From positions 19,160,501 through 19,224,500 of the forward strand of contig CM077599.1 of the NCBI GenBank assembly GCA_039654915.1: a DNA stretch of 64,000 bases. The letters are read 5' to 3'. The position numbers were made by a program, and so were the translations under genes. This document shows positions 10,755 to 22,502 of the stretch, one piece after another (the stretch's first letter is position 1; every line of letters begins with the position of its first letter). Under the pieces are notes generated by a model. That model was not told the origin of the DNA, did not search any database, and worked only from the letters and a program-made list of their open reading frames with translations. The stretch is from Aquilaria yunnanensis. Taxonomy: Eukaryota > Streptophyta > Magnoliopsida > Malvales > Thymelaeaceae.

Positions 10755-12053
10755 TCACTTTTTCCACTGAGGTATCCTTTGAACAACAACCTGGATGATT
10801 CAAATTACAAAAGGACGTATATCCATCAGATGCTCACGCTTTCATTTTCAGCACAAGGCTTTCGAGATTAGGATCATCAGTAGCAAGAAGCTAGCACAAG
10901 TGTATCCTCCCACACAATCACAAAAGATCATTGGTGCAAAAAGAGTTTCTACTAGCAATTTATTAATTTGTACCTTGCCGGAGTTCTTTTTGTTTCCCAC
11001 AATAGTCTGACAAGCAAGCCTCCAAGTTTCTGGTTTCTGGTCATAGAAAATAGATTTGGAAGAGCATTAAGCATATATGGTCAGATTTGAGAATAACCTT
11101 ATCAAATGACATTGAAAACCAAAATGAACTGAAACTACACTAGAATGCAGATAGACAAACACATCTAGATGTACTATAAAGCGTGGAGGGAAGAGTTTGC
11201 CTTCTTCAAATAACGGAGTTCCGTGTCTGTTCTCTCATTCAAGAGCTCCTTTCCATTAAGAATCTGCAAACACCCCAAAATAAGTTCTGATATATGAACT
11301 CAACGTTTAATCCAAATCATACTTTAAGACTACTTACATCACGAAAATTACATGTATCGTTTTTTGATATCTTTTAGACTCGAAGTGAGTCTTACACCCT
11401 GATGTATGATACTATCTTATTTCAATTCACACCTTAAGAGCCAATCAAAGAGTAATATAAAGCTTCCCTTGTTTGTTCAAGCTACTGAGAAAACAAATTG
11501 TTAAAATTGAGGTACCTCTACAATGCAAGTTCCGCAGCTTCCACCACCACCGCAGTTCATCAGTTTACCCTAAAGCAAACAAGACTGGAACTAATGAAAA
11601 GGGCAGGGAAAAGGAAATCTCCTAATAGAAAATCAGCGAGGTTTTGATTCATTACATAGGCAGCGTAGAGCTCGATCTTCTTATCCAACATAATGTTCCT
11701 CAGCAACTTCTCTCCGCTGATTGCTTTAGTTCTGGCCACCGGATACGATCCATCACTATCGGGCTTTGGCTGTCCAATAACACGAAACGATGGTAACAAA
11801 ATTTAGACGCGTTTAGAAAGGAAATTAAGAAGTAGAATCAGTCAGTCGATAAATTATGGGGCCTCGAAATTCTTCTCACCCCGACAAATTCAAGCTCGAT
11901 TTGGGGCTTCTCCGAAGGAGCTGGTGGTGGCGGAGAGGCCGCGGCGGCGAGAGAGAGGGAAACGGGTCTCTTTCTGGCAAGAAAATTCGCGGAGTAGAGT
12001 CCTGGAGGCTGGGGAGCTCCCATGGCGGTTATGTGTAGAGAAGCCATTTTCAT
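10755..12053 (-). CDS. PnsB3: Photosynthetic NDH subunit of subcomplex B 3 (2Fe-2S ferredoxin-like)
   Basis: Six exons on the minus strand: 12053-11880, 11769-11656, 11569-11516, 11263-11201, 11036-10974 and 10790-10755. All junctions are in phase and give about 167 residues. The N-terminus, rich in Ser, Ala and Pro, looks like a chloroplast transit peptide. The mature part has KAISGEKLLRNIMLDKKIEL, then MNCGGGGSCGTCIVEIL (Cys-x5-Cys-x2-Cys), NERTDTELRYL and ETWRLACQTIVG with the fourth Cys. The protein ends QRIPQWKK. These match plant PnsB3 (NDF4), a thylakoid protein of the chloroplast NDH complex that carries cyclic electron flow around photosystem I. Four cysteines suggest it can hold a 2Fe-2S cluster. 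The start may be Met at 12053 or 12047. Intron 4 begins GC, not GT (AAG then GCAAAC at 11200). A 63-codon frame just upstream (12249-12058) ends in a stop and is not part of the protein. No TATA box is evident. Confidence 0.93.
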
Positions 12054-12279
12054 GGAATTATTGGAATGCCTCTGCGCCCCTCCCCTCCACTGCTCCTTCT
12101 CTTTTCGATGTCTTCGGCTTTCTCATGCGTCCATTTTTCTGGGGAATTTTGTGGAGCAATAAGGGCCTCTCACCGTCTGTCGCCGCGGGCTCCACTTGTC
12201 CTGTGGCCATCACAATGAGGTTTCCTTGGTGATGATGTTCAGATACCATGCCTGAAGAACGGAATTGTTGGACTTGGAT

Positions 12280-14234
12280 GGCCTAATTACTCAGATAATC
12301 CTTGTACTATAGTGAGTTAGATTTTGATGACTAGGATGCTTTATCCTGAACTTTGATAATTGAAATATTTTACCTGTCTGATTCAGTAATTTAGATATTT
12401 TTTGTTAGTTATGTAACATAATTGTATTTAATTGAACAATTTAAAATTTCAGATATTTAATTATACAAATCAATAACTTTGAAACTTAAGTTGCAATTAA
12501 AAATAGTCATCTACGTTTTTTATTTCAATCATTTGCACTCAAACTTTTTCTTTTACTATCCAAGTCCTCATTTTCAATGCAGCCCCACTTGCACGTTTTC
12601 ATCTCTACAATTGTAGTAGCCCTAATTCAAGCTGAACCTCTCATCCACCGTTGATCCATTATGTTATTCAACTATCAACGAAACCTAATTTCATTTCCAA
12701 AAGCCTTAGTTCAACTTGAATATCATAATATACATCTTAACCTGCTACCAATAAGACGGACAGAGTTGCATACTCCCATGAGAATAATCATAACCCTTTG
12801 TACAAAGTTCCAAATCATAATCCATAAAATTGCTATGAAACTAAACTTCTCAAACTATAATATATTTTTTATTTATAATTTTTGGCATGCCTAATTGGTA
12901 TAGTTTATTTCTTAAGTTTCAGACTCAAGTAATGTCTATCATTTTAGCGACGTCTTACGATATTTAGCAGAACTCTTTACTCAAGTCTTCAAATCGAATT
13001 CCATTTCTCTATATTAAAATAGACTCATAGATAGTTTCAATGATATATTATAAGCTTAAGTTTCAATTACATTTTAGTATAGAACCAACCGAAATATCTT
13101 GATCTACTGCTGAAATTTCTCAAATAAAAAAGGTATTAAAAAATTATTAATATTTGTTAATTTCATCCCAATCTAATCTCTTTTAATCATCAAGATGCAC
13201 CTTATCATAGTCTTTCACCATTATGAGCACTAAACAATCATCAATTATCAAGAAATAACTTATAAAAAATTACTCCATCTGTCCCATATTCTTTGAAACA
13301 CTCATTTTTTAGCAATTAATCTATAATTTTTTATTTTCAATTTTTAGTATATAAATAAAAAAAATTATATAAATGATAAATAAAAACCTATAGTTTTCAA
13401 ATATATTTTTTAAATTTTTTTTCTAACAACCAATAATATAAATAAATTCAAGTCAAATTATAGCCAAAAATCAACTATTTCAAATAATATGGGATAGAAG
13501 GAGTACATCTTAAGAACAAGATTGGATGAATTACATAAATCTCATTTATGAAGTTATGTGATTAATAATAATAAAGAATATTATATCTATGTTTTTCTAT
13601 GGTAAAAATGTATTAATATTCAATATGAAAAAATTTGAGGTATTATTTTCTCTCCGATAAAATTGGAATTTACTCAAATATTATGTAGCACAAGTTAATC
13701 ACTATGGTTTTGAAAGAATTTCAACCTTCCTTTTAATTTTGCCAATCAAATTATAACTTGTAGAATTTAATTTTGTAGTATTTTTCAATTATTTTATCCA
13801 AATAATTTACATCTATCTATTATAAAAATTTAAAAGTTTGGATTTTAAAATTAATTACAATTTATATAATATATATATATTTAAAAAATAAAATGGAGCC
13901 AAATAACTTGAAAATGGAGGTTGGATCAAACTATCTGTGGTAGTGGAGATGGTGGAGAGGGGAGGCGGTGGTTTTGAAAGAGGCCAAGACTTGGATCAAA
14001 GATAGTGGTCTAAGTGGAGGAGACAAAACATTAGGGTGTAAAATATAAAAACTAAAAACTTAAGGGCAGTTATGTGATTTTCCCCCTTTTTGAATGGATA
14101 GAAGTTAAGTCAGGTGGGCAAAGTATCCTACTTATCAAATTTTAAGGCTCGATTCTTACCCCCAAAATGCCCAAAGGTGAGATTAGCCAAGTCACTATTG
14201 ACTATAGTACAGGAGTTATTTGGGTAATTAAGCC
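12280..14234. mobile_element. Non-autonomous MULE-like element
   Basis: The left end, GGCCTAATTACTCAGATAA, and the right end read inward, GGCTTAATTACCCAAATAA, match well. Both continue into TGTACTATAGT, giving inverted repeats of about 35 bp. Flanking 9-mers GACTTGGAT (12271-12279) and AACTTGAAT (14235-14243) agree at 7 of 9 positions. The 1955-bp interior is AT-rich and non-coding apart from a nested Stowaway MITE (13273-13503). It lies just upstream of PnsB3. Confidence 0.65.
13273..13503. mobile_element. Stowaway MITE
   Basis: 231 bp flanked by TA at 13271-13272 and 13504-13505. The left end is CTCCATCTGTCCCATATT and the right end read inward is CTCCTTCTATCCCATATT. Both are followed by TTTGAAA after one base. 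This is the standard Stowaway arrangement and is nested in the MULE-like element. Confidence 0.8.
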
Positions 14235-14439
14235 AACTTGAATTTATTGAAGTCCCATTTGGAAACAACTTTTGTAATTAGGGTTAGAGTTTCCAATAAT
14301 TTATTTAATGGTGGACTTGGAATCACTAAGTTAAATGTTAAAAACTACACTTTGATGCATTTAAAAATCTCTGACAAATTGCTAATATTAATATCAAATG
14401 GGACCCAGTAAATTGAATAATGAGTTTTGGGAAGTGTCT

Positions 14440-15173
14440 TAAAACACCTTAAGAGCATTTGAAACCAATTCTTTTGGGAGGGTTGTGAGGAGGGTAGAAA
14501 TATAGTATGAGTTAAGTGGAGAAAAGTGGTGGCAAGTAAGGATATAAAAGGGTTGAGTATGGGTAGTTTATGGGTTAAAAATCTTTCACTTTTAGGAAAA
14601 TGGTGGTGGAGGCTAAAAGGTGAAGAGAGGTTATTGTGGGTTAGAGTTGTGATTTATGGCAAGAGTGTTATGATTGGTGAGAATAGAAATTCTAGATATG
14701 GAGAGGTGTATGGTGAGATCTTAAAAGCTAGTGCTTTAATTAATGAGTATGGTTTGGTTTTACAAACTCTTTTAAGAGAAAGTTTGGGTGTGGGAGTGAG
14801 ATAAAATTTTGGAAGGATTGGTGGGGGTTGAAAGAAATTTAGGAGTGGCCTTTTCTAGGTTGGCTTGACTTGATAGGTCAAGTGGTTGCTTGGTTAGAAA
14901 GGTAAGTGGGAAAATGGTGATTGGGTATGGACTTAGGATTGGCGTATGAAGCTGCGTGGTCGGGAGTGTGGGAGATGGAAAGGCTATTACAAATATTATA
15001 GGAAATAAAAATAGATGTTATTGCTTGTGATTCTTGGCGGTGGTGTTTGGCTTCGAATAAAGCTCTCTCTGTCAAACATCTTTGTTCCCTTATTAATACC
15101 TTTGCTGGTTTCAATGCTATGGATAATGGCTGTCAAACATGATGGAACTCGTTGGTACCTTTGAAGGTGAATG
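14440..15173 (+). pseudogene. LINE reverse transcriptase C-terminal part, segment 1 of 3
   Basis: The plus-strand frame carries QFFWEG near 14470, then GLSMGSLWVKNLSLLGKWWW around 14550-14605. This is the end of a plant LINE reverse transcriptase ('GGLG.GSL..KN.ALLGKW' in the family). The frame decays after about 14800 and the segment stops at the Retand insertion. Its last bases code for VPLKVN, which continue in frame as VFMWRAL on the other side of the element. Nothing of the LINE's endonuclease or ORF1 is present, so this is a 5'-truncated copy. The exact left limit is uncertain. Confidence 0.75.
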
Positions 15174-15921
15174 TGATAGCCGAAGGGCTATCGCCTCTAT
15201 CTGACCCGAACTCGGAGCGTCAGGAAACGCGAGGATACTATTAGCCTCCCGAGGTACTAAATAGATCGCCTTCGGAGACGGAGAATCAGCTATTGCAAGC
15301 CGAAGAGGATCTCCCCGAAGGTGGAACCCTGAATCAGGGAACTCCCCGAACTACGAGCACATTTCCCGAAGGGGCACCGTCCGCGTCAGAGGACGACCTC
15401 GACCAGGGACTTCGGGAGTACGGCATGAGCATTTAAGGAGCCTCTGACATGCCGCCCACAGACGCTACATGTCACCTCAAACGGTGATTTGACACGCCGA
15501 CGCCGTCCAGGTCTTGTCACGACCTGTCTCGGTTCAAGACTCAAGGAGCCTGCCACCGGTTACTCGCCCCCTACGCCCAGAAACTCAGAGAACATCCGAC
15601 CGAACACGTGTCGTCATCTGAACGGGCTGGGCTTCTCTATAAATACCAGGGAACAGACCCTGGCAAGGGGTGGGATTCCTCCTCCTTGAGAAAACACAGG
15701 CAAGCCCACTAAAAACTCTAGTGCTTCCCCCTTACCTTCTCAGGAAACTGACTTGGGCGTCAGAGGCTCCTCCCCGGAAAAGCACCCCGGGGACCTCCTA
15801 ACCCTCTTCTCTGAGCTTTTCAGGCACATTCCCCTGGGAAACCTCAACTCCAGACGCCCTCCCTTACGGGAAGTCCTCCCGGAAGTCACCATGCCTTCAG
15901 CGAAGATGTCCCTGGACATCA
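15174..15921 (+). repeat. 5' LTR of the Retand-like element
   Basis: The LTR has a TATA box TATAAATA at 15638-15645 and a G-box CACGTG at 15605-15610 upstream of it, so transcription should start near 15670. It ends in CA at 15921, directly before the primer-binding site. Confidence 0.92.
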
Positions 15922-15922
15922 T

Positions 15923-17660
15923 TTGGCGCCATCTGTGGGAATCCATCCTCGGGTCACCGTCGTTGAGACTCGGCGTTCTAAGGACAAGGGGCTCCCGAGG
16001 TCCCCGTCCGCGCCTGAAGTCCAACTGGCCACTGAGCAAGCCCCCCCAGGGACTTCCACGCCTGAGGAAGAGCGCCCTCTGTTCATAACCATGAGCTTTC
16101 TGCGCGACTTTCAACGTTCTGTCATAGCTGAAATGACACAACAGATAGACCGAAGGTGGCCGCAACAAACTCAAGTCCAAAGGCCTCCTTCGCCAGCACA
16201 CCCTCGGGAAAAAAGTCCCAAACTGACCCATCGTAGTTCGGGATGTGGAGACCCACGAGAGGAGTCTTCAACAGAAAACATGCCCTTCGGGGCACGGCTC
16301 GCGGGACAAGCGGGGTCAAGACGACCCAAAATCACAAACAGGAGAAACCAGTCACCTGAGGCGATGTCCCCATCCCCCCAGCGCCGAACTCACTCTCCAA
16401 AGAGGCACCGACAATCTCCCCTGCCAGAAGAAGAACCTAGCGCCACGATCCTTATGAAGAAGATATTGGCGAGGTTGGACAGAGTGGAGAAACAGGTGGC
16501 TCGCAAACCCGTCTGGGCTAGGCTGTCTGGAACCTTTTGTGGGGATGAGTCCCCATTCACCCAAGATGTAGTTGAGGCAGCCATGTCAGGTGATTTCAGA
16601 ATACCTCGGCTAGAAACTTATGATGGCCGTACTGATCCACAGGCCCATCTGACCAAGTACAGACGCAGCATGATGATGCACGGTGCCGACGACGCTACCT
16701 TGTGCAAATGTTTCGAGGTCACTCTCACTGGGCCAGCAACAGCCTGGTATAATTCATTGGCCCCAGGAACCATCACGGAGTTCCAGGAGTTATCCACAAC
16801 CCTCACGCAGCAGTTTATCGGAAGTCGGCCAACGGCGAAGATGCCGGTTCAGATGTTCGACATAGCGCAAAGAATGGGAGAGACCATCCGCGACTATGTC
16901 GAGAGATTCAACAGAGAGGCCTTGAGTGTCCCAGACTTTCGGCCCGAAGTACGCATCCTCGCGATGACACGGGGCCTTCGGAGGGACTCACAGCTGTTTT
17001 ATGAATTCTCCAAGGACCCCCTGGACACGCTCGGTGAATTTTACCGAAGGGCCGAACAGCACATGACAGCCGAAGAACTGAGAATGGGCGGACCGAAGTC
17101 CGATCACACCCGGGCCGAAGGGTCCAGCCAGTAAACCCGGTATCCCACCGAACAGGGAGGCCGACCTCGGAGAACGCGAGGAAGGAAACTCCCCATTTTC
17201 ACACCCCTGAACACCACAATGACCAACATCCTCATGACAATGGAAAGGCAGGGAAATCAGGTTCAGCGTCCACGAGCCATGACCGCCGACAACAGAAAGA
17301 ATATGAAGAAGTTCTGCCAGTTTTATCGCGACCACGGCCACGACACCGAAGACTGCTTCCAATTGAAAAAGTATATAGAGTCGCTGATAAAACAGGGCCA
17401 ACTTCGGCGTTATCTGCGCATGCCTTCCCCGAAAGGGAGAAAAGAGGAGGAAGGAAAGGCAGAAGATGAGGACTACGACTCCAACAGGCGGAGAAACCGA
17501 AGTCCGAAAAGGCGCGCCCCACCTCCAGCGGGAATCATACAAACAATTACGACGGGACTACCATCCTCGGAAAGAAAGAGGAAGGCTAGAGAAATAGCAA
17601 TCATGGAGTATCAAAGTCCAACAAAAAAGCTGGCTCGAAAGGATGGTTCCGCCGTCATTT
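15923..17660 (+). pseudogene. Retand gag (broken)
   Basis: The frame is open from the primer-binding site. The first Met is at 16091 (MSFLRDFQRSV); the codons before it have no ATG. A basic, Pro/Ser-rich N-terminal region is followed by the capsid-like retrotransposon gag domain around 16580-17080, with RLETYDGRTDPQAHLTKYR, TGPATAWYNSL and RDYVERFNREAL. A TAA at 17132-17134 breaks the frame. The same frame continues to a nucleocapsid-like finger, CQFYRDHGHDTEDC, near 17315. Role in family members: packaging of element RNA into particles. Here it cannot be made in full unless the stop is read through. Confidence 0.88.
15924..15941 (+). other. Primer-binding site
   Basis: TGGCGCCATCTGTGGGAA begins two bases after the 5' LTR. 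The TGGCGCC start fits a tRNA 3' end. I do not assign the tRNA. Confidence 0.75.
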
Positions 17661-18415
17661 TTCCCCATGACGACCCATTATTGATCATGGCGAGAATAGG
17701 AAACTGGGACGTCAAGAGAGTGCTGCTTGACGACGGATCAAATGCCGACGTCCTGTTTTCACACTTGCTGCCGAGGTTGGGTGTATCTAGCAGCGACCTC
17801 AAGCCCGTCACCTCGCTTACCTTCGGGGTAGGTCCGTCCGAGTTGCCCGTCCCCGGATGGATCGATCTCCCTTTGATGCTGAAAGGGACTTCAGTGGTTG
17901 GGACAGCAGAGTTGTACGCCTCCACAATGGCAAGGTTCATCGTTATGGATGTCCCTTCATCGTACAACACCATCATTGGAAGACAGACACAGGGAAACTT
18001 GCACATTCGCCCTGATGTCAAATACTTAACCGTCACTTTCGCCACCAAGGATGGAGATGCGGAAATCTTCATAGATCAAGGCGAAGTAAGGAAGGTGTTC
18101 GTCAAAACACGAAAGGCTTCAGGAAACAACTTCGCGCAAGTTGTGGAAGCAAAAGCACCAAAAAAGGGCGAGGCAGAGAATCCCGCGAAGGCGGAAATGG
18201 AAGAAGTAGAACTTGTCCCAGGCCAAAATACCCGAATAGGGAAAAACTTGGCCAAAGGTGACGAGGAAAAGCTTGTATCTTTTCTACTGACAAATAAAGA
18301 TCTGTTTGCCTACTCGCCGAAAGACATGCCAGGGGTAAACTCTGACATAATTCAACATAGCCTCAAAGTAAGTCCGGAAGCAAAGCCTGTCCGGCAAAAG
18401 AAACGAGGCATCTAG
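17661..18415 (+). pseudogene. Retand aspartic protease region
   Basis: In frame with gag. The active-site motif is LLDDGSNADVLF near 17722-17755, followed by VPSSYNTIIGRQ near 17945-17985, as in retropepsins of plant gypsy elements. The frame runs into the linker before the reverse transcriptase and meets a TAG at 18413-18415. The enzyme would cut the gag-pol polyprotein. Confidence 0.85.
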
Positions 18416-19700
18416 GGCCATAAAAGTAACTTTTTCAAAACCGAAGTCCAACGACTGTTAGAAGCCGATGTCATCAGGGTTGTCAAGTACCCTGAATGGT
18501 TAAGTAATGTGGTAGTGGCCACAAAAGAAGGAAGCGGCAAACTCTGGATGTGCATCAACTTCAGAAACTTGAACGATGCTTGCCCGAAAGATTCATACCC
18601 TCTCCCACCGATAGACCAATTGGTAGATTCAACTGCTGAATACGGGCTTCTAACTTTCTTAGACGCCTTCAGTGGGTATCATCAAATAAGGATGGACCCT
18701 AAAGATGAAGAAAAAACCGCCTTCATCACTGAAGGAGGAACATACTGCTACATCAGGATGCCCTTCAGGCTAAAAAATGCAGGAGCCACCTACCAGAGGT
18801 TGATGAGCAAGGTCTTCAACGACCAAATAGGGAGAAATATGGAAGTATATGTGGACGACATGATAGTCAAAAGCAAACTGCCTGGCGACCACGTCGCAGA
18901 TCTAAAGGAAACTTTCCACCAGCTCAGAGCCTTCGGGATCCGCCTTAATCCCGAAAAATGCATCTTCGGAGTGACCTCGGGAAAGTTCCTTGGGTACATG
19001 GTATTAGAAAGAGGTATTGATGCCAACCCAGAAAAAATTAGGGCTCTACTCGAGTTCCGAACTCCTGCCACAATAAAAGACGTGCAGAGGCTCACCGGAA
19101 GGATAACCTCCCTCAGCAGGTTTATTTCCAGATATGGAGACCGGTGTCGACCATTCTTCAAAGTACTCACTAAGGCAACAAAAAAGGAGGACATCCCCGG
19201 GAGTAATGACCATCTTTAGGGTGAAGACTGCCAAAAGGCTTGGGAGGAACTCAAAATCTACTTAGCCGGTCTGCTCACTTTGCGGCAACCTCGCGAGGGA
19301 GAGCCCCTCGTGTTATACCTCGCCGTCATAGAAAAAGCCGTAAGCTCGGTCCTTGTGAAAGAAGAGGGGGCGAAGCAATGGCCAGTCTACTACGTAAGCA
19401 AGTCCCTGCATGGCGCCGAAGTCAGGTACCCTCTATTGCAAAAAGCTATATATGCCTTGGTGCTAGCATGAAGAAGGCTGCGACCATATTTTCAGGCTCA
19501 CCCTATCATCGTCCGAAGTAGTCTACCGCTGCGCGATGTCATGAGAAAAGTTGATCATTCGGGAAGGCTTTCCAAATGGTGCATAGAGCTTGGCGAACAC
19601 GACATCACTTATGAACCTCGAAAAGCCATAAAAGCTCAAGCTCTAGCAGACTTCATTGCCGAAATACCCACCACCGAAGATAGCCATCCAGATCCAAGCG
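18416..19700 (+). pseudogene. Retand reverse transcriptase and RNase H (broken)
   Basis: Same frame as gag. Reverse transcriptase motifs are VKYPEWLSNVVV, FLDAFSGYHQI, MPFRLKNAGATYQRLM and the catalytic YVDD at 18848-18859. The usual Gly of 'FGLKNAGATYQ' is Arg here. A TAG at 19217-19219 separates it from the RNase H part (PVYYVSKSLHGAEVRYPLLQ), which has a TGA at 19469-19471, probably from CGA. The linker WCIELGEHDITYEPRKAIK follows. Confidence 0.9.
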
Positions 19701-20083
19701 AAGGTGAGCCAGAGTGGACTTTGTACGTCGATGGAGCCTCGGGGTCCGAATACCAGGGAGCTGGGGTAATTATTAGAGGTCCCGAAGGCCTTGAAGTAAT
19801 GAAGGCTATTAAGTTCAGCTTTAACATCACTAACAATGTGGCTGAGTATGAAGCCCTCATAGCAGGATTGCGCCTAGCCAGAAGAATTGGCGTGCGAAAT
19901 CTAAAAGCCCACAGCGATTCCCAGCTAGTAGTTCGGCAAACGACAGGAGACTATGGGGCGAAGGACCCAATCTTGGCAAAATATCACGAACTGGTGACAA
20001 AGCTCATTCGAGAGTTCGACACCATACGGATCGAAAACGTACCTCGACGGGATAACGCCGAAGCAGACTGTTTGTCGAAGTAA
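19701..20083 (+). pseudogene. Second, archaeal-type RNase H of the Tat lineage
   Basis: Motifs are WTLYVDGASG (first Asp), NVAEYEALIAGLRLA (Glu), LKAHSDSQLVV (Asp) and RRDNAEADCLSK (last Asp). A second RNase H after the retroviral-type one is specific to Tat elements and supports the lineage call. A TAA at 20081-20083 follows LSK. Confidence 0.88.
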
Positions 20084-21386
20084 AAAACATACATCGAGGT
20101 ACTAAGCCACCCGAGCATTAAAGTACTGAGCATAGTAACTTCAGAAAAAGGCTGGAAAGAACCGATAAAGAGGTATCTTGCGAACAACGCGCTCCCCGAA
20201 GACCCCATCGAGGCTGCAAAAGTGCGAAGACGCGCCGGGCGATTCTTCCTAATAGGCGAAGAACTGTATCTGCAGGGATATGCAAATCCTTTACAAAGGT
20301 GTGTTGGCGAAGAGGATACTGAAATGATCCTCGAAGAAGTCCACGAAGGCGCTTGTGGTTCACACATTGGAACCGACGCCCTGGCGGCAGTAATACTGCG
20401 CCAAGGATACTTTTGGCCTACCCTGAGAAAGAACGCTAGGCAGTTCGTCCGAAAATGTGGTAACTGCCAAAAACACGCAAATATCCAGAGGACACCCTCG
20501 GAAATGGTGACTTCGGCTGACTATCCCTGGCCCTTCGCAGTCTGGGGCATAGACCTCATAGGACCACTCCCAACAGCGCCTGGAGGTGTGAAATTCTGCG
20601 TAGTAGCAGTAGACTATTTCTCCAAATGGGTCGAGGCGGAACCGTTGGCTACTATCTCAGCAAAAGAAGTGCAGAAGTTCGTATGGAAGAACATCGTATG
20701 CAAATTTGGCATACCAAGGGTACTAGTAGCTGATAATGGATCCTAGTCTATAGACAAAGGGTTCCAGGAATTTATTAGTGACCTTGGAACAAAATGCACT
20801 TCGCCCCAGTAGCTCACCCCTAAAGCAATGGGCAGGTAGAAGTGTCTAACAGGACCATAAAAGATGGTCTGAAAAATAGGCTGGGGGAAGCAAAAGGGAA
20901 ATGGCCAGGAGAGCTCCAAAGTGTACTGTGGAGCTACCGAACAACACCCCGAAGAGCAACAGGGGAAACGCCTTTTTCACTCGTTTTTGGTACAGAGGCC
21001 ATCATCCCAATCGAGGTAGTGCAACCATCAATCCGAGTACAAGTTTTTGATGAAAGTAGAAATGACCTCGGCCTAAAAACCAAGCTCGACCTCGTCGGCG
21101 AACACAGAGAAATAGCGGAGCTGAGAAGAAAGGCTTTTCAGTAGAAAGTGGCCACGGCTATAAACTTGCGTGCCAGGCCAAAAGGAATAAAGAAAGGAGA
21201 CCTCGTTCTCCGAAAGGCTGAATTTGCACATCGTAGGCCATCCCACGGGGTACTTCGCGCGAACTGGGAAAGTCCCTATCTGATCCTTGCCGAAGTACGA
21301 AAAGGGATGTACAAGCTCGGCGATTCCGTAGGTATAGAATTAAAAAATACGGGCATTCGGACGCCTTGAGAAAATTCTACACTTAG
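20084..21386 (+). pseudogene. Retand integrase (broken)
   Basis: The zinc-binding part shows His-His-Cys-Cys (EVHEGACGSHIG, then KCGNCQKHA). The catalytic Asp residues lie in WGIDLIGPLP and LVADNGS, and the Glu is in NGQVEVSNR near 20838. Breaks are a TAG at 20744-20746, a 1-bp loss near 20793 that shifts the frame, a TAA at 20821-20823, a TAG at 21142-21144 and another shift near 21345. The C-terminal part has KKGDLVLRKAEF and ANWESPYLI, ending ALRKFYT in the shifted frame. Not functional as it stands. Confidence 0.88.
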
Positions 21387-21827
21387 GGTCTCGGCAAAGA
21401 AGATAGTGCTGTACAAGTTAGAAAAATTCTCTAAGTACGAAAGTTTCTTAGCCAAAAAGTCTTAAACATAAGAAGTGCAAATCCCGTAAAAGGGCCGACC
21501 AGATAAGGTTTTCTGAAGTCTCTTAAGCGAACGTGTTCGGGACAACGGAGAAAACCTGGCAAAAGACTTAGCCAAAATTCTTGGGCATAAGTGGTACAAG
21601 TCAAGATTTCATGAAGAAGGTCGCCATGCTAAGCGCAGATAAGGTTTTCCGAAGTCTCTTAAGTGAATGAGTTCAGGACAAAGGGAAACGGAAAATCTTG
21701 CGAAGATACTTAGCCGAATTTTCCAAAAAAGTCTTTTTATTAAGATAAATTTGCTTACAAAAACAAAAATTGCCAAAAGAAGAAGTACAAAAAAGAAGGA
21801 AAATAAGGCCAAGGGCCATAGAACAAA
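21387..21827 (+). other. Spacer between pol and the antisense gene
   Basis: Non-coding. A partial internal duplication is visible: the phrase AAGGTTTTC(C/T)GAAGTCTC with TTAAG occurs near 21506-21530 and again near 21640-21665. Confidence 0.55.
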
Positions 21828-22502
21828 CTAAGGATTCTCGGCGTCCCGGGAGCCACCAGCTCCAGCGTCCTTCTCCAAAACCTTCGGCGCCGAAAGCAAA
21901 AGGGGCAGGTTTAGATGCTCGATCTTGGACCAAGACCACCGAGGCCCCTCGAGAATGTTCAGAGCCTCCAAAAAAGAAAGGTCCAAATCTGGGAACCTTT
22001 GAAGAACTTGATGCCGAGCGAGGCAAAACCCGTCCTGAAAACCAACTTTGGTCATCTGGTCGGATTTGTCCTTCTCGACACCGAGGTCTTCAAGGTCCTC
22101 CTCCAGATCCGCGACCTTCTTCTTCAGTGCCTTCATCTTCTTCTTCTCCGGCTCCTTCTTCAAAGACTCGACCTCAGCTTGAAGCGTGGCTTTCTCTTCA
22201 AGCACCTTCGCCAGGAGAGCCTCTGATTCTGACTTCTCCTTTTGAATTGCCTCGTTCGCCGAAATCAGCTCCGCCACCTGGGAGCCGAGGTCAGAAATCT
22301 TCTGGGAGGAGTCCTTCAAAAGTTCTTCCTTTTCCTTCAGGAACTCCTCCCGAACGGCAGCAACCTCCTTTTCTGCAACTTGAGCCAGTTGCGCGTTCTG
22401 TGTGGCCAGTTCCGAGCACTTGGCCTTATATTGGTCTATGGTGCTTAAGGCCGAGGCTCGGAACAGCACCTGCCTCACCACCCGAACTCTGAGGAAACCG
22501 GC

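Noticed and set aside
11924..12232. Plus-strand frame of 102 codons
   Set aside because: Lies opposite PnsB3 exon 1 and its upstream region; no recognisable protein.
12058..12249. Minus-strand 63-codon frame just upstream of PnsB3 as an N-terminal extension
   Set aside because: It ends in a stop before the PnsB3 Met and is not needed; PnsB3 already has a transit-peptide-like N-terminus.
15923..16090. Gag start at 15923
   Set aside because: The first codon is TTG within the primer-binding site. The first ATG in frame is 16091, so 15923 is only where the open frame begins.
16988..18072. Minus-strand frames of 184 and 153 codons opposite gag and protease
   Set aside because: The plus strand in the same place has clear gag, zinc-finger and protease motifs. 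The minus peptides show no family features and no splice links to the antisense gene.
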